A DNA stretch of 64,000 bases from Triticum aestivum (taxonomy: Eukaryota; Streptophyta; Magnoliopsida; Poales; Poaceae). The notes beneath the pieces were generated by a model. It was not told the origin of the DNA. It ran no database searches and saw nothing but the letters and a program-made list of their open reading frames with translations. How positions within the stretch are numbered: position 1 is the stretch's first letter; each line of letters starts with the position of its first letter. The DNA lies in the NCBI RefSeq assembly GCF_018294505.1, contig NC_057810.1, positions 710,061,563 through 710,125,562 on the forward strand. The letters run 5' to 3'. The translations under genes were made by a program, and so were the position numbers. This document shows, one piece after another, positions 45,744 through 59,443 of this stretch.

Positions 45744-46919
45744 AGATTTTATTTAACTAATCTAGAAGAAAGATAAAAGAATTTAGTATTCAAATTAGAA
45801 TGCATGCATGCAATCAATAAGGAAAAACTGAATTATAGTAGATAATATATATACATCTCGAATAATCTAGATAATATGCATCATCGAATATAATCTTGAA
45901 TACATCATATCAAATATTATCGAATAATATAATCTCGAATATATCATCTCGAATATTATCTCAAATAGATCACTAGCTAATACAGATCAAATATTATCGA
46001 ATAATCTAGTTCACTCAGGATTCCTGAGGCGCTGGCGGTGGACACCCAAAGAGAAGGAACCTTCACAGGATCATAGCTCGGATGAGATTCTTGAAGAACA
46101 TGCCAAGTATTGGAGAACCTGACGCCCAACGCAGTCATTTAGCGACTGACGTGCTCGTCCTCCTCCCTGACACGGCGATGTACCAACTCTGGCGGGACCT
46201 GCTGCCTCCGCGCTGAAAGTGGCCCACGCGAAAGCCACTAAAGAAGCTACTGGTTGATGACAGGAGCCCGGTTCCTCACCAAGCTGCCGCCCCAGAAGGT
46301 AGCACCTCCTAGTGCCAGCCCGGCGGAGCCCAGCCCCGGACATGGCTCCTCTGAAGCAAGACGTCGTCGTGAATGAGTCCATGACGAGGATGCGGGCCGG
46401 GCATCGTAGACGTCCAGAAAAAATTCCATCTATGCAAATTTAACATTTTTTAAATGCTTGATTGTAAATTTTGTAATTCTTTTTCACTTGATTTTGCAAA
46501 TACATGACAAACTTTTGCAAATACAACATTAAGCTATATATTAACATTGAAATATTATTAATACAAGGTCAACAAAACTAAAACACACACACACACACAA
46601 TATATATATACATTGTATAAATAGAACATTCATTCATACATGATACATGGGTGAAATGATGATACCATATGCCAAGTTTCAACCTTTTCAGAGTCCGAAA
46701 CCCTGATACTTCGAAAGAGATTGTCCATTTTGTACACAAAGTGCATATAGTTTTTGCATAATATTTGTTTGTACATAATATTTCTTCGTGTTTCAAATGC
46801 CAAAACACGTAAGTACCCTAACTATTACAAAGATTCCCTCCGGTTTTTCTGAAGTGGGACTTTCTAGATATATAAGTCCAAAAACTCACTAGAGAAGAAA
46901 GTGATGACATTGAAGCCGG
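45744..46919. other. Spacer between the two genes of the decayed CACTA
   Basis: AT-rich with a clustered tcgaatat/ctcgaat repeat near 45855-46010 and a short CA repeat at 46583-46600. Short minus-strand frames at 46071-46429 show no recognisable domain. Confidence 0.5.
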
Positions 46920-47844
46920 TCATATCCCAGAGTGGGATCTTTGGGTGTAAATCTTTTTCTTCGCGTATGTCCCTTTGCGCCATAACCATGGACAATCTTC
47001 ATCATTTAACTGGATGCTCCGGTCAATATTCACTGCGAAGGGATCCATTTCATGAAACTTTTCATAATCTTCTGACATGTCTGTCTTGTCCTCCACACCC
47101 ACGATGTTTCTTTTCCCTAAAAGAACTATGTGGCGCTTTGGCTCATCATATGATGTATTCGCTTTCTTATCTTTTCTTCTTCTCGGCTTGGTAGACATGT
47201 CCTTCATATAGAAAGCCTGCACCACGTCATTGTCTAGGACGAATGGTTTGTCTGCGTACGCAAGATTGTTGAGATCCATTGTTGTCATTCTATACTGCGG
47301 GTCTTTCGTTACCCCGCCTCATGTCAGATTGAGACATTTGCAATAAAACAAAGGGACCTTCAAATCACGTCCATAGTCAAGTTCCCATGTTTCTTGTATG
47401 TAACCATAATATGTGTCCTTTGGCCTATTCGTGTTTGCTGCATCAAAGCAGACACCATTGTTTTGGCTGGTGCTCTTTTTATCTTGGGCGAGCGTGTAAA
47501 ATGTATTCCCATTGATCTTGTACCCTTTGAAAGTCAATATATTCAAAGATGGTAACTTGGACAGCAAGTACAACTCATCTTCAATAGTGTCGTCATGCAT
47601 GAGACATATCTGCAACCAACCGGTGAAGAATATTCTTGTGTTCCTCGATATATGGAACCACTAAGGAGGAATTTTGTAAAACTGTGTAGTGTGCTTGTGT
47701 GAGGGAATGCCCGTCCATACATATTATTGCTTTCGGTCCTAGCATGCCTTTTCCACCATGTCTTCCCTCATGCCGGGATTCAGGAACACCAATCGACTTA
47801 AGGTGAGGAATAAAGTCAATACAAAACTCAATGACCTCCTCATT
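46920..47844 (-). pseudogene. TNP2-type transposase, C-terminal fragment
   Basis: From the Copia border leftward the minus strand reads NEEVIEFCIDFIPHLKSIGV, HSLTQAHYTVLQNSSLVVPY, then a DUF4216-like part (ILTFKGYKINGNTFYTLAQD, YYGYIQETWELDYG) and the C-terminal AYADKPFVLDNDVVQAFYMK, KRHIVLLGKRNIVGVEDKTD. The frames change between these pieces, so it is broken, and the catalytic core is missing. Confidence 0.8.
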
Positions 47845-50000
47845 TGAAGGAAATATGCCCTAGAGGCAATAATAAAGTTGTTATTTATATTTCCTTATAT
47901 CATAGTAAATGTTTATTATTCATGCTAGAATTGTATTAACCGGAAACTTAGTACATTTGTGAATACATAGACGAAACAAAGTGTCCCTAGTATGCCTCTA
48001 CTTGACTAGCTCGTTAACCAAAGATGGTTATGTTTCAAAACCATAGACATGTGTTGTCATTTGAGGAATGGGATCACATCATTAGAGAATGATGTGATGG
48101 ACAAGACCCATTCGTTAGCTTGGCATTATGATCGTTAAGTTTTATTGATATGTCTTTCTTCATGACTTATACATGTTCATCTAACTATAAGATTATGCAA
48201 CCCCAGGATACCGGAGGAACACATTGTGTGCTATCAAACGTCACAACGTAACTGGGTGATTATAATGATGCCCTATAGGTGTCTCCGAAGGTGTTTGTTG
48301 GGTTGGCATAGATTGAGATTAGGATTTGTCACTCCCTATATCGGAGAGGTATCTCTGGGCCCTCTCGGTAATGCTCATCACTATAAGCCTTGCAAGCAAT
48401 GTGATTGATGATTTAGTTGCGGGATGAAGCATTACCGAACGATTAAAGAGACTTGCCAGTAATGAGATTGAACTAGGTATGATGATATTGACGATCGAAT
48501 CTCGGGCAAGTAACATACCGATGACAAATGGAACAACGTATGTTGTTATGCGGTTTGACCGGTAAAGATCTACGTAGAATATGTAGGAGCCAATATGAGC
48601 ATCTAGGTTCTCGATCATGTCTACATAGTTCTCGAACCCGTAGGGTCCGCATGCTTAATGTTCGATGACGATTTCTATTATGAGTTATGTGTTTTGGTGA
48701 CCGAAGTTTGTTCGTTGTCCCGGATGAGATCACGAACATGACGAGGTGTCTCTAAATGGTCAAGAGGTAAAGATTCATATACTGGAATGTTACATTCGGA
48801 CATTAGAATGGTTCCGAATGATTCGGATATTTTTCCAGCGTACCGAGGGTTACCGGAACCTCCCGGGGAAGTGTTGGGCCAACATGGGCCTAAGGCAGAG
48901 AGAGGGAAGCCTGTGGGTGTGGCCGCGCGCCCCCTTCTAGGGAGTCCTAATAGAAAATGGAGGAGGGGGCAGCGCCCCCCTTCCCTTTCCCTCTCCCTCT
49001 CCTTCGTATTCCCTCCGGTGGAAAAAGGAAAAGGGGGGGGGAATCCTACTTGGACTAGGTGTCCAAGTAGGACTCTCCCCTTGGCGCGCACCCTCTAGGC
49101 CGGCCACCCCCTCCTCTCCTCCTTTATATACGAGGGCAGGGGGGCACCCCAAAGGCAAAACATTGTCTTAACCGTGTGCGTTGTCCCCCTCCACCGTTTA
49201 CTCCTCTGATAGTATCATCGTAGTGCTTATGAGAAGCCCTACGCGGATCACATCATTGATACGTCCATTTTTCATCATGTTTTCTTACTAGTATTTATAA
49301 TGTTTTTATCCATAATAATGCTTTTTGGAGTAATTCTAATGCCTTTTCTCTCATAATTTGCAAGGTACACAACAAGAGGGAGAATTCTGGCAGATGGAAA
49401 TCTGGACCTAAAAAAGCTACGTCAGGCTACCCATCACGGTGAATTTTTATATAAAATTTGAGGAATATTGGAGCGAATAACTACCAGAGGGGACCCACCA
49501 GGTGGGCACAACTAAACTGGGCGTGACAGGGAGCCCAGGCGTGCCCTGGTGGGTTGTGCCCTCCTCAGCCCACCTCCGGTGCCCATCTTCTGGTATATAA
49601 GTCATTTTACCTAGAAAAGATAAGGGGAGGACATTCGGGACGAAGCGCCGCAGCCTCGAGGCGGAACTTGGGCAGGAGCACTTTTACTCTCCGGTGGAGC
49701 GAGTCTGTCGAGGGAACTTCCCTCCCAGAGGGGGAAATCATCATCGTCGTCATCACCAACAACTCTCCCATCTTGGGAAGGGAAATCTCCATCAACATCT
49801 TCACCAGCACCATCTCATCTCAAACCCTAGTTCATCTCTTGTATTCAATCTTGTTACCGAAACTATAGATTGGTGCTAAGGGGTGACTAGTAGTGTTGAT
49901 TACTATATGGTTTATTTGGTGGAAGATTATATGTTCAGATCCATTATGCTATTTAATACCCCTCTGATCTTTAGCATGTTTATCATTTGTGGGTAGTTAC

Positions 50001-51386
50001 TGATAACACACAACTATAGGGGATCGCAAAAGTTTTCGAGGGTAGAGTATTCAACCCAAATTTATTGATTCGACACAAGGGGAGCCAAAGAATATTCTCA
50101 AGTATTAGCAGTTGAGTTGTCAATTCAACCACACTTGAAAGACTTAATATCTACAGCAAAGTATTTAGTAGCAAAGTAGTATGGAAGTAACGGTAACAGT
50201 GGCAAAAGTAACATTAGCAGTTTTGTCGTAATTGTAACAGTGACAACGATAAAGTAACTAAGCAAAGATCAATATGTGAAGAGCTCGTATGCAATGGATC
50301 AATGATGGATAATTATGTCGGATGCTATTCCTCATGCAATAGTTATAACATAGGGTGACACAAAACTATCTCCAATTCATCAATGTAATGTAGGCATGTA
50401 TTCCGAATATAGTCATACATGCTTATGGAAAAGAACTTGCATGACATCTTTTGTCCTACCCTCCCATGGCAGCGGGGTCCTATTGGAAACTAAGGGATAT
50501 TAAGGCCTCCTTTTAATAGAGTATGGGACCAAAGCATTAACACTTAGTGAATACATGAACTCCTCAAACTACGGTCATCACCGGGAGTGGTCCCGATTAT
50601 TGTCACTTCGGGGTTGCCGGATCATAACACATAGTAGGTGACTATTGACTTGCAAGATAGGATCAAGAACTCACATATATTCATGAAAACATAATAGGTT
50701 CAGATCTGAAATCATGGTACTCGGGCCCTAGTGACAAGCATTAAGCATAGCAAAGTCATAGCAACATCAATATTAGAACATAATCGATACTAGGGATCAA
50801 ACCCTAACAAAACTAACTCAATTACATGGTAAATCTCATCCAACCCATCACCGTCTAGCAAGCCTACGATGGAATTACTCACGCACGACGGTGAGCATCA
50901 TGAAATTGGTGATGGAGGATGGTTGTTTATGATGACGGCGACGGATTCCCCTCTCCGAAGCCCCGAACGGACTCCAGATCAGCACTCCCGAGAGAGATTA
51001 GGGCTTGGCGGCGGCTCCATATTGTAAAACGCCATGAATCCTTCTCTCTGATTTTTTTTCTCCCCGAACGTGAATATATGAGGTTGGAGTTGAGGTCGGT
51101 GGAGCATCAGGGGCCCCACGAGACAAGGGCGCGCCCCCCTCCCTCGTGGACAGGGTGTGGGGCCCCTGGTCTTGATTCTTTCACCAGTATTTTTTATAAA
51201 TTCCAAAAATAATCCCCGTGAAGTTTCAGGTCATTCCGAGAACTTTTATTTCTGCACAAAAATAACACCATTGCAATTCTGCTGAAAACAGTGCCAATCC
51301 GGGTTACTTCCATTCAAATCATGCCAGTTAGAGTCCAAAACAAGGGCAAAAGTGTTTGGAAAAGTGGATACGATGGAGACGTATCA
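50001..51386 (-). repeat. 3' LTR of Athila-type element
   Basis: 1386 bp, tgataacacac...gacgtatca on the plus strand. Just outside it, on the minus strand, is the polypurine tract AAGCTTGGGGTAG (51388-51400). Confidence 0.88.
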
Positions 51387-53430
51387 ACTACCCCAAGCTT
51401 AAACATTTGCTTGTCCTCAAGCAATTCAGTTGACAAATTGAAAGTGATAAGAAAGTGATAAAGAAAAACTTTTATAAACTCCGTTTGCTCTTGTTGTTGT
51501 AAATATGTAAAGCCAGCATTCAAGTTTTCAGCAAAGATTATGAACTAACCATATTCACAATAACACTTAGGTCTCATGTTTACTCTTATCAACGGCATAA
51601 TCAACTAGCGAGCAATAATAATAAATCTCGGATGACAACACTTTCTCAAAACAATCATAATATGTTATAACAAGATGATATCTCGCTAGCCCTTTCGGAG
51701 ACCGCAAAACATAAATGCAGAGCACCTCTAAAGATCAAGGACTGACTAGACATTGTAATTCATGGTAAAAGAGATCCAGTCGTAGTCATATTCAATATAA
51801 ATTAATAGTAATGTATGCAAATGACATTGGTGCTCTCCAACTGGTGCTTTTTAATAAGATGATGATGACTCGACCTAAAACTAAATAAATAGGCCCTTCG
51901 CAGAGGGAAGCAGGGATTTGTAGAGGTGTCAGGGCTCGAGTTTTGAAACAGAGATAAATAATATTTTGTGTGGCATACTTTCATTGTCAACATAACAACC
52001 AAGAGATCTCGATATCTTCCATGCTACACACATTATAGGCGGTTCCCAAACAGAATGGTAAAGTTTATACTCCCCCACCACCAACAAGCATCAATTCATG
52101 GCTTGCCCGAAACAACATGTTCCTCCAACTAACAACAATCCTGGGGGAGGTTTGCAATTATTTTGGTTTGAGCATGGGACTGGGCATCCCGGTTACCGGC
52201 CATTTTCTCATGAGTGAGGAGCGGAGTCCACTCCTCGTGAGAATAACCCACCTAGCATGGAAGATATAGACAGCCCTAGTTGATACATGAGTTGTTCGAG
52301 CATACAAAACATAATTTCATTTGAAGGTTTGGAGTTTGGCACATACAAATTTACTTGGAACGGTAGGTAAATACCGCATATAGGAAGGTATTGTGGACTC
52401 GTATGGAGTAACTTTGGGGTTTATGGAAGTGGATGCACAAGCAGTATTCCCGCTTAGTACAAGTGAAGGCTGGAAAGAGACTGGGAAGCTACCAACTAGA
52501 GAGCGACAACAGTCATGAACATGCATTAAAATTAATCAACACTGAGTGCAAGCATGAGTAGGATATAAAATCACCATGAACATAAATATCGTGGAGGCTA
52601 TGTTGATTTTGTTTCAACTACATGCATGAACATGTGCCAAGTCAAGCCACTCGAATCATTCAAAGGAGGATACCATCCTATCATACCATATCACAACCAT
52701 TTTAATAGCATGTTGGCACGCAAGGTAAACCATTATAAACTCCTAGCTAATTAAGCATGGAATGAGCAACTATAATCTCTAATTGTCATTGCAAACATGT
52801 TTCATTCATAATAGGCTGAATCAGGAACGATGAACAAATCATATTTACAAAAACAAGATAGGTCGAGTTCATACCAGCTTCTCTCATCTCAATCAGTCCA
52901 TCATATATCGTCATTATTGCCTTTCACTTGCACGACCGAACGGTGTGGATTATAATAATAGTGCACGTGCATTGGACTAAGATGGAATCTGCAAGAATTT
53001 AATACAAGGGAGAAGACAAGGTAATATGGGCTCTTGGTTAAATCAACAAAAATGCATATGATAGCCACTCAACATTTTCATCATGGTCTTCTCCTCTCGA
53101 CCCCCAAAGAAAAGAAAATAAATAAAACTATTTACATGGGAAAGCTCCCAACAAGCAAAAGAAGAATGAGAAATCTTTTTGAGTTTTCTTGTAATTACTA
53201 CTACTACATGCATGGAAAGTAAACTAGCTAAAAGCTATGACTAATTTTTTTGGTTTTTCTTAAGGTTTTTCAAACACACAAGAAGATGGCTTAGAAAAGA
53301 AAATAAACTAGCATGGATAGTACAATGAAAAAGTATAAGCACCGACAACTAGAATGAGTGTGTCAACATGAATGTAATGTCGGTGAGAAATACATACTCC
53401 CCCAAGCTTAGGCTTTTGGCCTAAGTTGGT
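51387..53430 (-). other. Non-coding 3' internal region of Athila-type element
   Basis: About 2 kb, AT-rich, without coding sequence on either strand, between the Athila ORF and the 3' LTR. Long 3' untranslated regions are usual in this lineage. Confidence 0.6.
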
Positions 53431-54456
53431 CTATGGCCACTCCTGGCCTGGAGGATATCCAAAGTCGTAGTTGGGGTTGTATTGAGATGCAGCAGCTACT
53501 GCCTCAAGAGCTGCAGCTCTGAGGCGATCTGCCTCCCTCCTCCTCTCATATTCGTTCGCCTCCTCCCTGGTTATAACATATCTCCTTTTTTCCTGAAAGT
53601 CAAAGAAAGTAGGAGCAGGAAGGGCAACATGGACAGTGCGCTGTCTGTCAAAGATTAGTCGGTATTGGATGGACTGTTCAATCCTCTCAAGAAACTGATG
53701 GAGAACCATAGCACTATAATCTAGATAAGCAGGAGGTAACTCTATGTCATTTTCATGTATGGGTACATCAAGATCAGTAGCTACACGAGTTGCATAAATT
53801 CCACCAAACAAATCTCCACTTATACCGTTGACATGCAACCTTCATGCAACAATGGCCCCCAAGTTATATTGTTTATCACCTAATACCACACTCTTGAGGA
53901 CACTAAGATCTGGAACGCACATATGACAAGCTTCATCTTTACCGTTAATGCATCAACCTATAAAGAGAGCAAAATAATGTATGGAAGGGAAATGAATGCT
54001 CCCTATGGTAGCTTGCGTGATTTCTCTATATTCCCCCACAGTGATACTAGCAAGAAAGTCTTTATATTCAGATTTGTGAGGTTCACTAACATTGCCACAC
54101 TGCAGGAGTTTACAAGCAGTATTAAAATCTTCCAAGTCCATGGTATATGATTTATCATAAAGATCAAATAAAACAGTGTGAGAATTGCGTGAGGATGTAA
54201 ATTTAAACCTTCTCACAAAGGAATCAGTTAGGTAGTAGTATTGGGAGAACTTATCTAACACGAAGTCCTCAAGATCAGCATTACGCACTTACGCATCAAA
54301 TTCATCCTTAATGCCTGCCTGGACCATAAACTCCTCTGACGGCCATTCACAAGGCCGCACTTGATCTTCCCTCGGCGGTTCATAGTCTAGCTCACGTATC
54401 GCGAGCCTTGGTCCTTGCTTTCTCGAGGAACCACCTTGGTATGTTTTCCTATGCAT
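53431..54456 (-). pseudogene. Athila ORF-1-like protein, with three in-frame stops
   Basis: It starts MHRKTYQGGSSRKQGPRLAI at 54456 and keeps one frame to 53431. Stops lie after EFDA (near 54289), after HYFALFIG (near 53952) and before RLHVNGISGD (near 53840). Recognisable segments include NADLEDFVLDKFSQYYYLTD, LFDLYDKSYTMDLEDFNTAC, GDLFGGIYATRVATDLDVPI and ALPAPTFFDFQEKRRYVITR, which I associate with the Arabidopsis Athila ORF-1 family (PF03078). Two of the stops are TGA where CGA (Arg) would fit, as expected from deamination of methylated CpG. The function of this protein in the element is not established. Confidence 0.75.
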
Positions 54457-55349
54457 TTTTCTTTCTCTGAAAAAATTCTGAAATTTTAGTGACTCAAAAT
54501 AAAAGTGAACCAAACTCAACATAATTGATAGCAACTACTCCCACAAGTGCCTAGAGACTATATCATGCATTAAAACTACTTTGGACCATATAAATTTGAC
54601 ATGCAAGCTCAAGAACAGGGTCACCTTAGGAGCAAAAATTTGCAATAAATAAAGCACTAGAACAAAAATAATTGGACCATTGGAGGAGTCACATACAAAA
54701 GAACAATCCCCCAACAGTTTCATGAATGAAGCTTTGAGCAGGGAGATCGAAAATTGCAACAAAACAAGCTAGGACACGAGTTTGAGCTGTGTGGTGATTT
54801 AGTCTGGAGGAAGACGAAGTGTGTGGGTGCAGGAATAAGTGGAGGGGGCCACGTGGGGCTCACGAGGCAGGGGGCGCGCCCAGGGGAGGGCGCGCCCTAG
54901 ACCCTCGTGGCCAGGTGGTGTGGGCCCCTGATGTGTTCTTAGTGCCAAATATACTTAAATATTCTACAAAAAATCATATTTCATTTTTGGGACATTTGGA
55001 GAACTTTTATTTTCAGGGTATTTTTTATTGCAAGGATAAATCAGAAAACAGACAGAAAAATACTATTTTTGCTTTATTTAATCTAAATAACAGAAAGTAA
55101 AAGGAGAGTACAGAGAGTTGTGCTTTCTAACTTCATCCATCTCATGCTCATCAAAAGGAATCCACTAACAAGGTTGATCAAGTCTTGTTAACAAACTCAT
55201 TCTGAATCGCATGAAACCGGAAAATCTTGAAATAGCACTAATTTACCTCAACGGGGATATGCATGTCCCCAACAATAAGAATATCATATTTCTTCTTGAC
55301 AGTAGGAAGAGGAAATCCAAAACCTCCAATAGTAATCGTTGAAATTTTT
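54457..55349 (-). other. Non-coding gap where pol would lie
   Basis: About 0.9 kb between the protease and the Athila ORF. It contains a G+C-rich patch near 54840-54930 (gaggcagggggcgcgcccag) resembling LTR sequence of the same lineage, and no reverse transcriptase or integrase motif. The deletion of pol is therefore internal to the family, not only to this copy, if sister copies show the same junction. Confidence 0.55.
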
Positions 55350-57970
55350 CTAATACAATTGATACTGTGGACTTGAGGTTGTTTCCTCAGAATATCGTAT
55401 GCTCATTACCATTAACATGAAAAGTGATGTTGCCTTTGTTGCAGTCAATAACAGCCCTGCAGTATTCAAAAAGGGTCTACCAAGGATAATTGACATACTA
55501 TCGTCCTTAGGAATATCAAGAATAACAAAGTCCATTAAAATAGTAACATTTGCGACCACAACAGACACATCCTCACAGAACCGACAGGTATAGCAGTTGA
55601 TTTATCGGCCAATTGCAAATATATTTTAGTAGGTGTCAACATATTCAAATCAAGTCTATGATATAAAGAGAGAGGCATAACACTAACACCGGCTTCAAGA
55701 TCACATCAAGCAGTTTTGACATAGTTTCTTTTAATGGAGCATGGTATAGTTGGTACTCCTGGATCTCCTAGTTTCTTTGGTATTCCACCCTTAAAAGTAT
55801 AATTAGCAAGCATGGTGAAAATTTCAGCTTCCGGTATCTTTCTTTTATTAGTAACAATATCTTTCATGTACTTAGCATAAGGATTCATTTTAAGCATATC
55901 AGTCAAATGCCTACGCAAAAATATAGGTCTAATCATTTCAGCAAAGCGCTCAAAATCTTCATAATCCTTTTCCTTGGATGGTTTAGGAGGAAAAGGCATG
56001 GGTTTCTTAACCCATGGTTCTCTTTCTTTACCTTGCTTCCTAGCAACGAAGTCTCTCTTATCATAATGTTCATTCTTTGATTGTGTGTTATCAAGATCAA
56101 CAGCAGGTTCAATTTCTACGTCATTGTTATTGCTAGGTTGAGCATCAACATGAACATCATCATTAACATTATCACTAGGTTCATGTTCATTACTAGATTG
56201 TGCAGCATCAGAAATAGAAATATCATTGGGATTCTCAGGTGTGTCAACAACAGGTTCACTAGAAGCATGCAAAGTCCTATAATTTTTCTTTTTCTTCTTC
56301 TTAGAAGTACTAGGTGCATCAACATTAGTTCTCTGAGAATCTTGCTCAATTCTCTTAGGGTGGCCGTCAGGATACAAAGGTTCCTGGATCATTTTACCCC
56401 CTCTAATCATAACTCTAACAGCATTATCATTTTTCTTATTATTTAATTCATTGAGGAAATCATTTTGAGCTTTAAGAACTTGTTCTGCTTGAGTGGTAAC
56501 CATGGAAGCATGGTTACTAATAAGTTTAAGTTCACCTTTAACTCTAGACATATAATCACTCAAGTGTTCAATCATACAAGCATTGTGTTTCAGTTGTCTA
56601 CCAACATAAGCATTGAAGTTTTCTTGTTTAACAATAAAATTATCAAACTCATCCAAGCGTTGACTAGCAAACTTATAACGAGGAATATCACCTTCATCAA
56701 ATCTATAGAGAGAATTTACCTTTACTACTTGTGTTGGGTTATCAAGACCATGTATTTCTTCAATAGGCGGTAAATTCTTGACATCTTCAGCTTTAATACC
56801 CTTTTCTTTCATAGATTTCTTTGCCTCTTGCATATCTTCAGGACTGAGAAATAGAATACACCTTTTCTTTGGAGTTGGCTTAGGAGTTGGTTCAGGAAGT
56901 GTTCAATTGTTTTCATTAGTCAACATATTATTCAATAACAATTCAGCTTGATCAACAGTTCTTTCCCTGAAAACACAACCAACACAACTATCCAGGTGGT
57001 CTATGGAAGCATCGGTTAGTACATTATAAAAGATATCAAGTATTTCATTTTTCTTGAGAGGATGATCAGGCAAAGCATTAAGTAATTGGAGAAGCCTCCC
57101 CCAAGCTTGTGGGAGACTCTCTTCTTCAATTTGCACAAAATTATATATTTCTATTAAGGCAGCTTGTTTCTTATGAGCAAGGAAATATTTAGCAAAGAAG
57201 TCATAAATCATATCATGTGGACTACGCACACAACCAGGATCAAGAGAATTAAACCATGTTTTAGCATCACCCTTTAGTGAGAATGGAAATAGCTTAAGGA
57301 TATAGTAGTAACGAAATTTTTCCCCATGAGTGAATAGGGTGGCTATATCATTCAATTTAGTAAGATGTGCCACAACAGTTTCAGATTCATAGCCATAAAA
57401 AGGATCAGATTCAACCAAAGTAATTATCTCAGGATCGATAGAGAAATCATAATCCTTATCAGTAATGCAAATAGGTGAAGTAGCAAAAGTAGGGTCATAT
57501 TTCATTCTAGCATTCAAAGACTTTTCTTTCAGCTTAGCTAATAATTTCTTAAGATCATATCTATCATTGCAAGCAAGAAAATCTCTAACAGTTTCTTCAT
57601 CCATAACATAACGCTCAGGCACAACAGGCAATTCATATCTAGGGGGAGAATCTTCATCATCACTTTCATCAATATTATCAGCTTCAATAATTTCATTCTC
57701 TCTAGCCCTAGCAAGTTGTTCATCAAGAAATTCACCTAATGGAACAGTATTATCAAGCATAGAAGTAGTTTCATCATAAGCATCATACATAGCAGGAGTG
57801 GCATCATCAATAACATGCGACATATTAGAATTAATATCAGAAGCAGGTTTAGGTGTCGTAAGTTTACTCAAAACAGAAGGAGAATCAAGTGCAGAGCTAG
57901 ATGGCAGTTCCTTACCTCCCCTCGTAGTTGAGGGATAAATCTTGGTTTTCTCGTCTTTCAAGTTCCTCAT
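55350..57970 (-). pseudogene. gag-protease of Athila-type element
   Basis: It starts MRNLKDEKTKIYPSTTRGGK at 57970. The Gag domain (FLACNDRYDLKKLLAKLKEK, LFPFSLKGDAKTWFNSLDPG, EEESLPQAWGRLLQLLNALP) is intact to a single TGA near 56901, and the same frame continues as QEAKKSMKEKGIKAEDVKNL to 55706. A region with KKKKKK and PMPFPPKPSKEKDYEDF leads to the protease, of which SIILGRPFLNTAG (about 55480-55440) is readable in a separate frame ending at 55350. Gag would coat the RNA. The single TGA replaces a Trp codon in related copies (from memory). Confidence 0.8.
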
Positions 57971-58020
57971 AGTGATCAGCAGATATAAATCACAAGTGAC
58001 TCAAAGAATAGAGCTATGCT

Positions 58021-58039
58021 CCCCGGCAACGGCGCGAGA
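58021..58039 (-). other. Primer-binding site region of Athila-type element
   Basis: On the minus strand it reads TCTCGCGCCGTTGCCGGGG, about nine bases inside the LTR. It matches the TGGCGCCGTTGCCGGGGA primer site of Athila-lineage elements with a change at its start. The offset from the LTR is typical of the lineage. Confidence 0.75.
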
Positions 58040-58048
58040 AAATAGTCT

Positions 58049-59443
58049 TGATAACCCACAAGTATAGGGGATCGCAACAGTTTTCGAGGGTAGAGTATTC
58101 AACCCAAATTTATTGATTCGACACAAGGGGAGCCAAAGAATATTCTCAAGTATTAGCAGTTGAGTTGTCAATTCAATGACACCTGAAAGACTTAATATCT
58201 GCAGCAAAGTATTTAGTAGAAAATTAGTATGGAAGTAACGGTAATAGTGGCAAAAGTAACAGTAGCAGTTTTGTAGTAATTGTAACAGTAACAATGGTAA
58301 AGTAATTAAGCAAAGGCATGTGAAGAGCTCGTAGGAAATGGATCAATGATGGATAATTATGTCGGATGCGATTCCTCATGCAATAGTTATAACATAGGGT
58401 GACACAGAACTAGCTCCAATTCATCAATGTAATGTAGGCATGTATTCCGAATATAGTCATACGTGCTTATGGAAAAGAACTTGCATGACATATTTTGTCC
58501 TACCCTCCCATGGCAGCGAGGTCCTATTGGAAACTAAAGGATATTAAGGCCTCCTTTGAATAGAGTACCGGACAAAGAATTAACACTTCGTGAATACATG
58601 AACTCCTCAAACTACGGTCATTACAGGGAGTGGTCCCAATTATTGTCACTTCCGGGTTGCCGGATCATAACACATAGTAGGTGACTATTAACTTGCAAGA
58701 TAGGACCAAGAACTCACATATATTCATGAAAACATAATAGGTGCAGACCTGAAATCATGGCACTCGGGCCCTAGTGACAAGCATTAAGCATAGCAAAGTC
58801 ATAGCAACATCAATCTTAGAACATAATGGATACTAGGGATCAATCCCTAACAAAACTAACTAGATTACATGGTAAATCTCGTCCAACCCATCACCGTCCA
58901 GCAAGCATATGATGGAATTACTCACGCACGGCGGTGAGCATCATGAAATTGGTGACGGACGATGGTTGATGATGACGACGGCGACGGATTCCCCTCTCCG
59001 GAGCCCCGAACGGACTCCGGATCAGCCCTCCCGAGAGAGATTAGGGCTTGGCGGCGGCTCCGTATCGTAAAACGTGATGAATCCTTCTCTATGATTTTTT
59101 TCTCCCCCGTGAATAGACGGAGTTGGTGTTGAGGTCGATGGAGCATCAGGGGACCCACGAGGCAGGGGGCGTGCCCAGGGGGTAGGCGCACACCCCACCC
59201 TCGTGGATAGGGTGTGGGCACCCTGGTCCTAATTCTTTTGCCAGTATTTTTTATAGATTCCAAAAATAATCTCCGTGAAGTTTCAGGTCATTCCGAGAAC
59301 TTTTATTTCTGCACAAAAATATCACCATGGCAATTCTGCTAAAAACAGCGCTAGTCTGGGTTAGTTCCAATCAAATCATGCAAGTTAGAGTCCAAAACAA
59401 GGGAAAAAGTGTGTGGAAAGGGAGATACAATGGAGACGTATCA
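58049..59443 (-). repeat. 5' LTR of Athila-type element
   Basis: 1395 bp, tgataacccac...gacgtatca on the plus strand. Same organisation as the other LTR, including the G+C-rich segment near 59150-59220 (cgaggcagggggcgtgccca). Confidence 0.88.

Larger units (their letters stand above)
43149..47844 (-). mobile_element. Decayed minus-strand CACTA transposon, internal part
   Basis: On the minus strand it carries the 3' end of a TNP2-type transposase (47844-46920) followed by the accessory gene (45743-43152), the same gene order as in the 14.1-kb element but with clearly different sequences, so a different family. Its transposase side is cut by the Copia LTR at 47845. Its accessory-gene side stops at the foreign CACTA terminus at 43148. 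No terminal repeats of its own are in the window. Confidence 0.8.
50001..59443 (-). mobile_element. Athila-lineage non-autonomous Gypsy retrotransposon (WHAM/Sabrina type)
   Basis: LTRs at 50001-51386 and 58049-59443 are bounded by TGATA...TATCA. The flanks are gttac (49996-50000) and tttac (59444-59448), a 5-bp duplication with one mismatch. On the minus strand the order is LTR, primer site, gag, protease, a gap without reverse transcriptase or integrase, an Athila-type ORF, polypurine tract, LTR. Every coding part has nonsense mutations. Over the first 300 bp the LTRs differ at about 20 positions. It inserted into the solo LTR. Confidence 0.88.
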
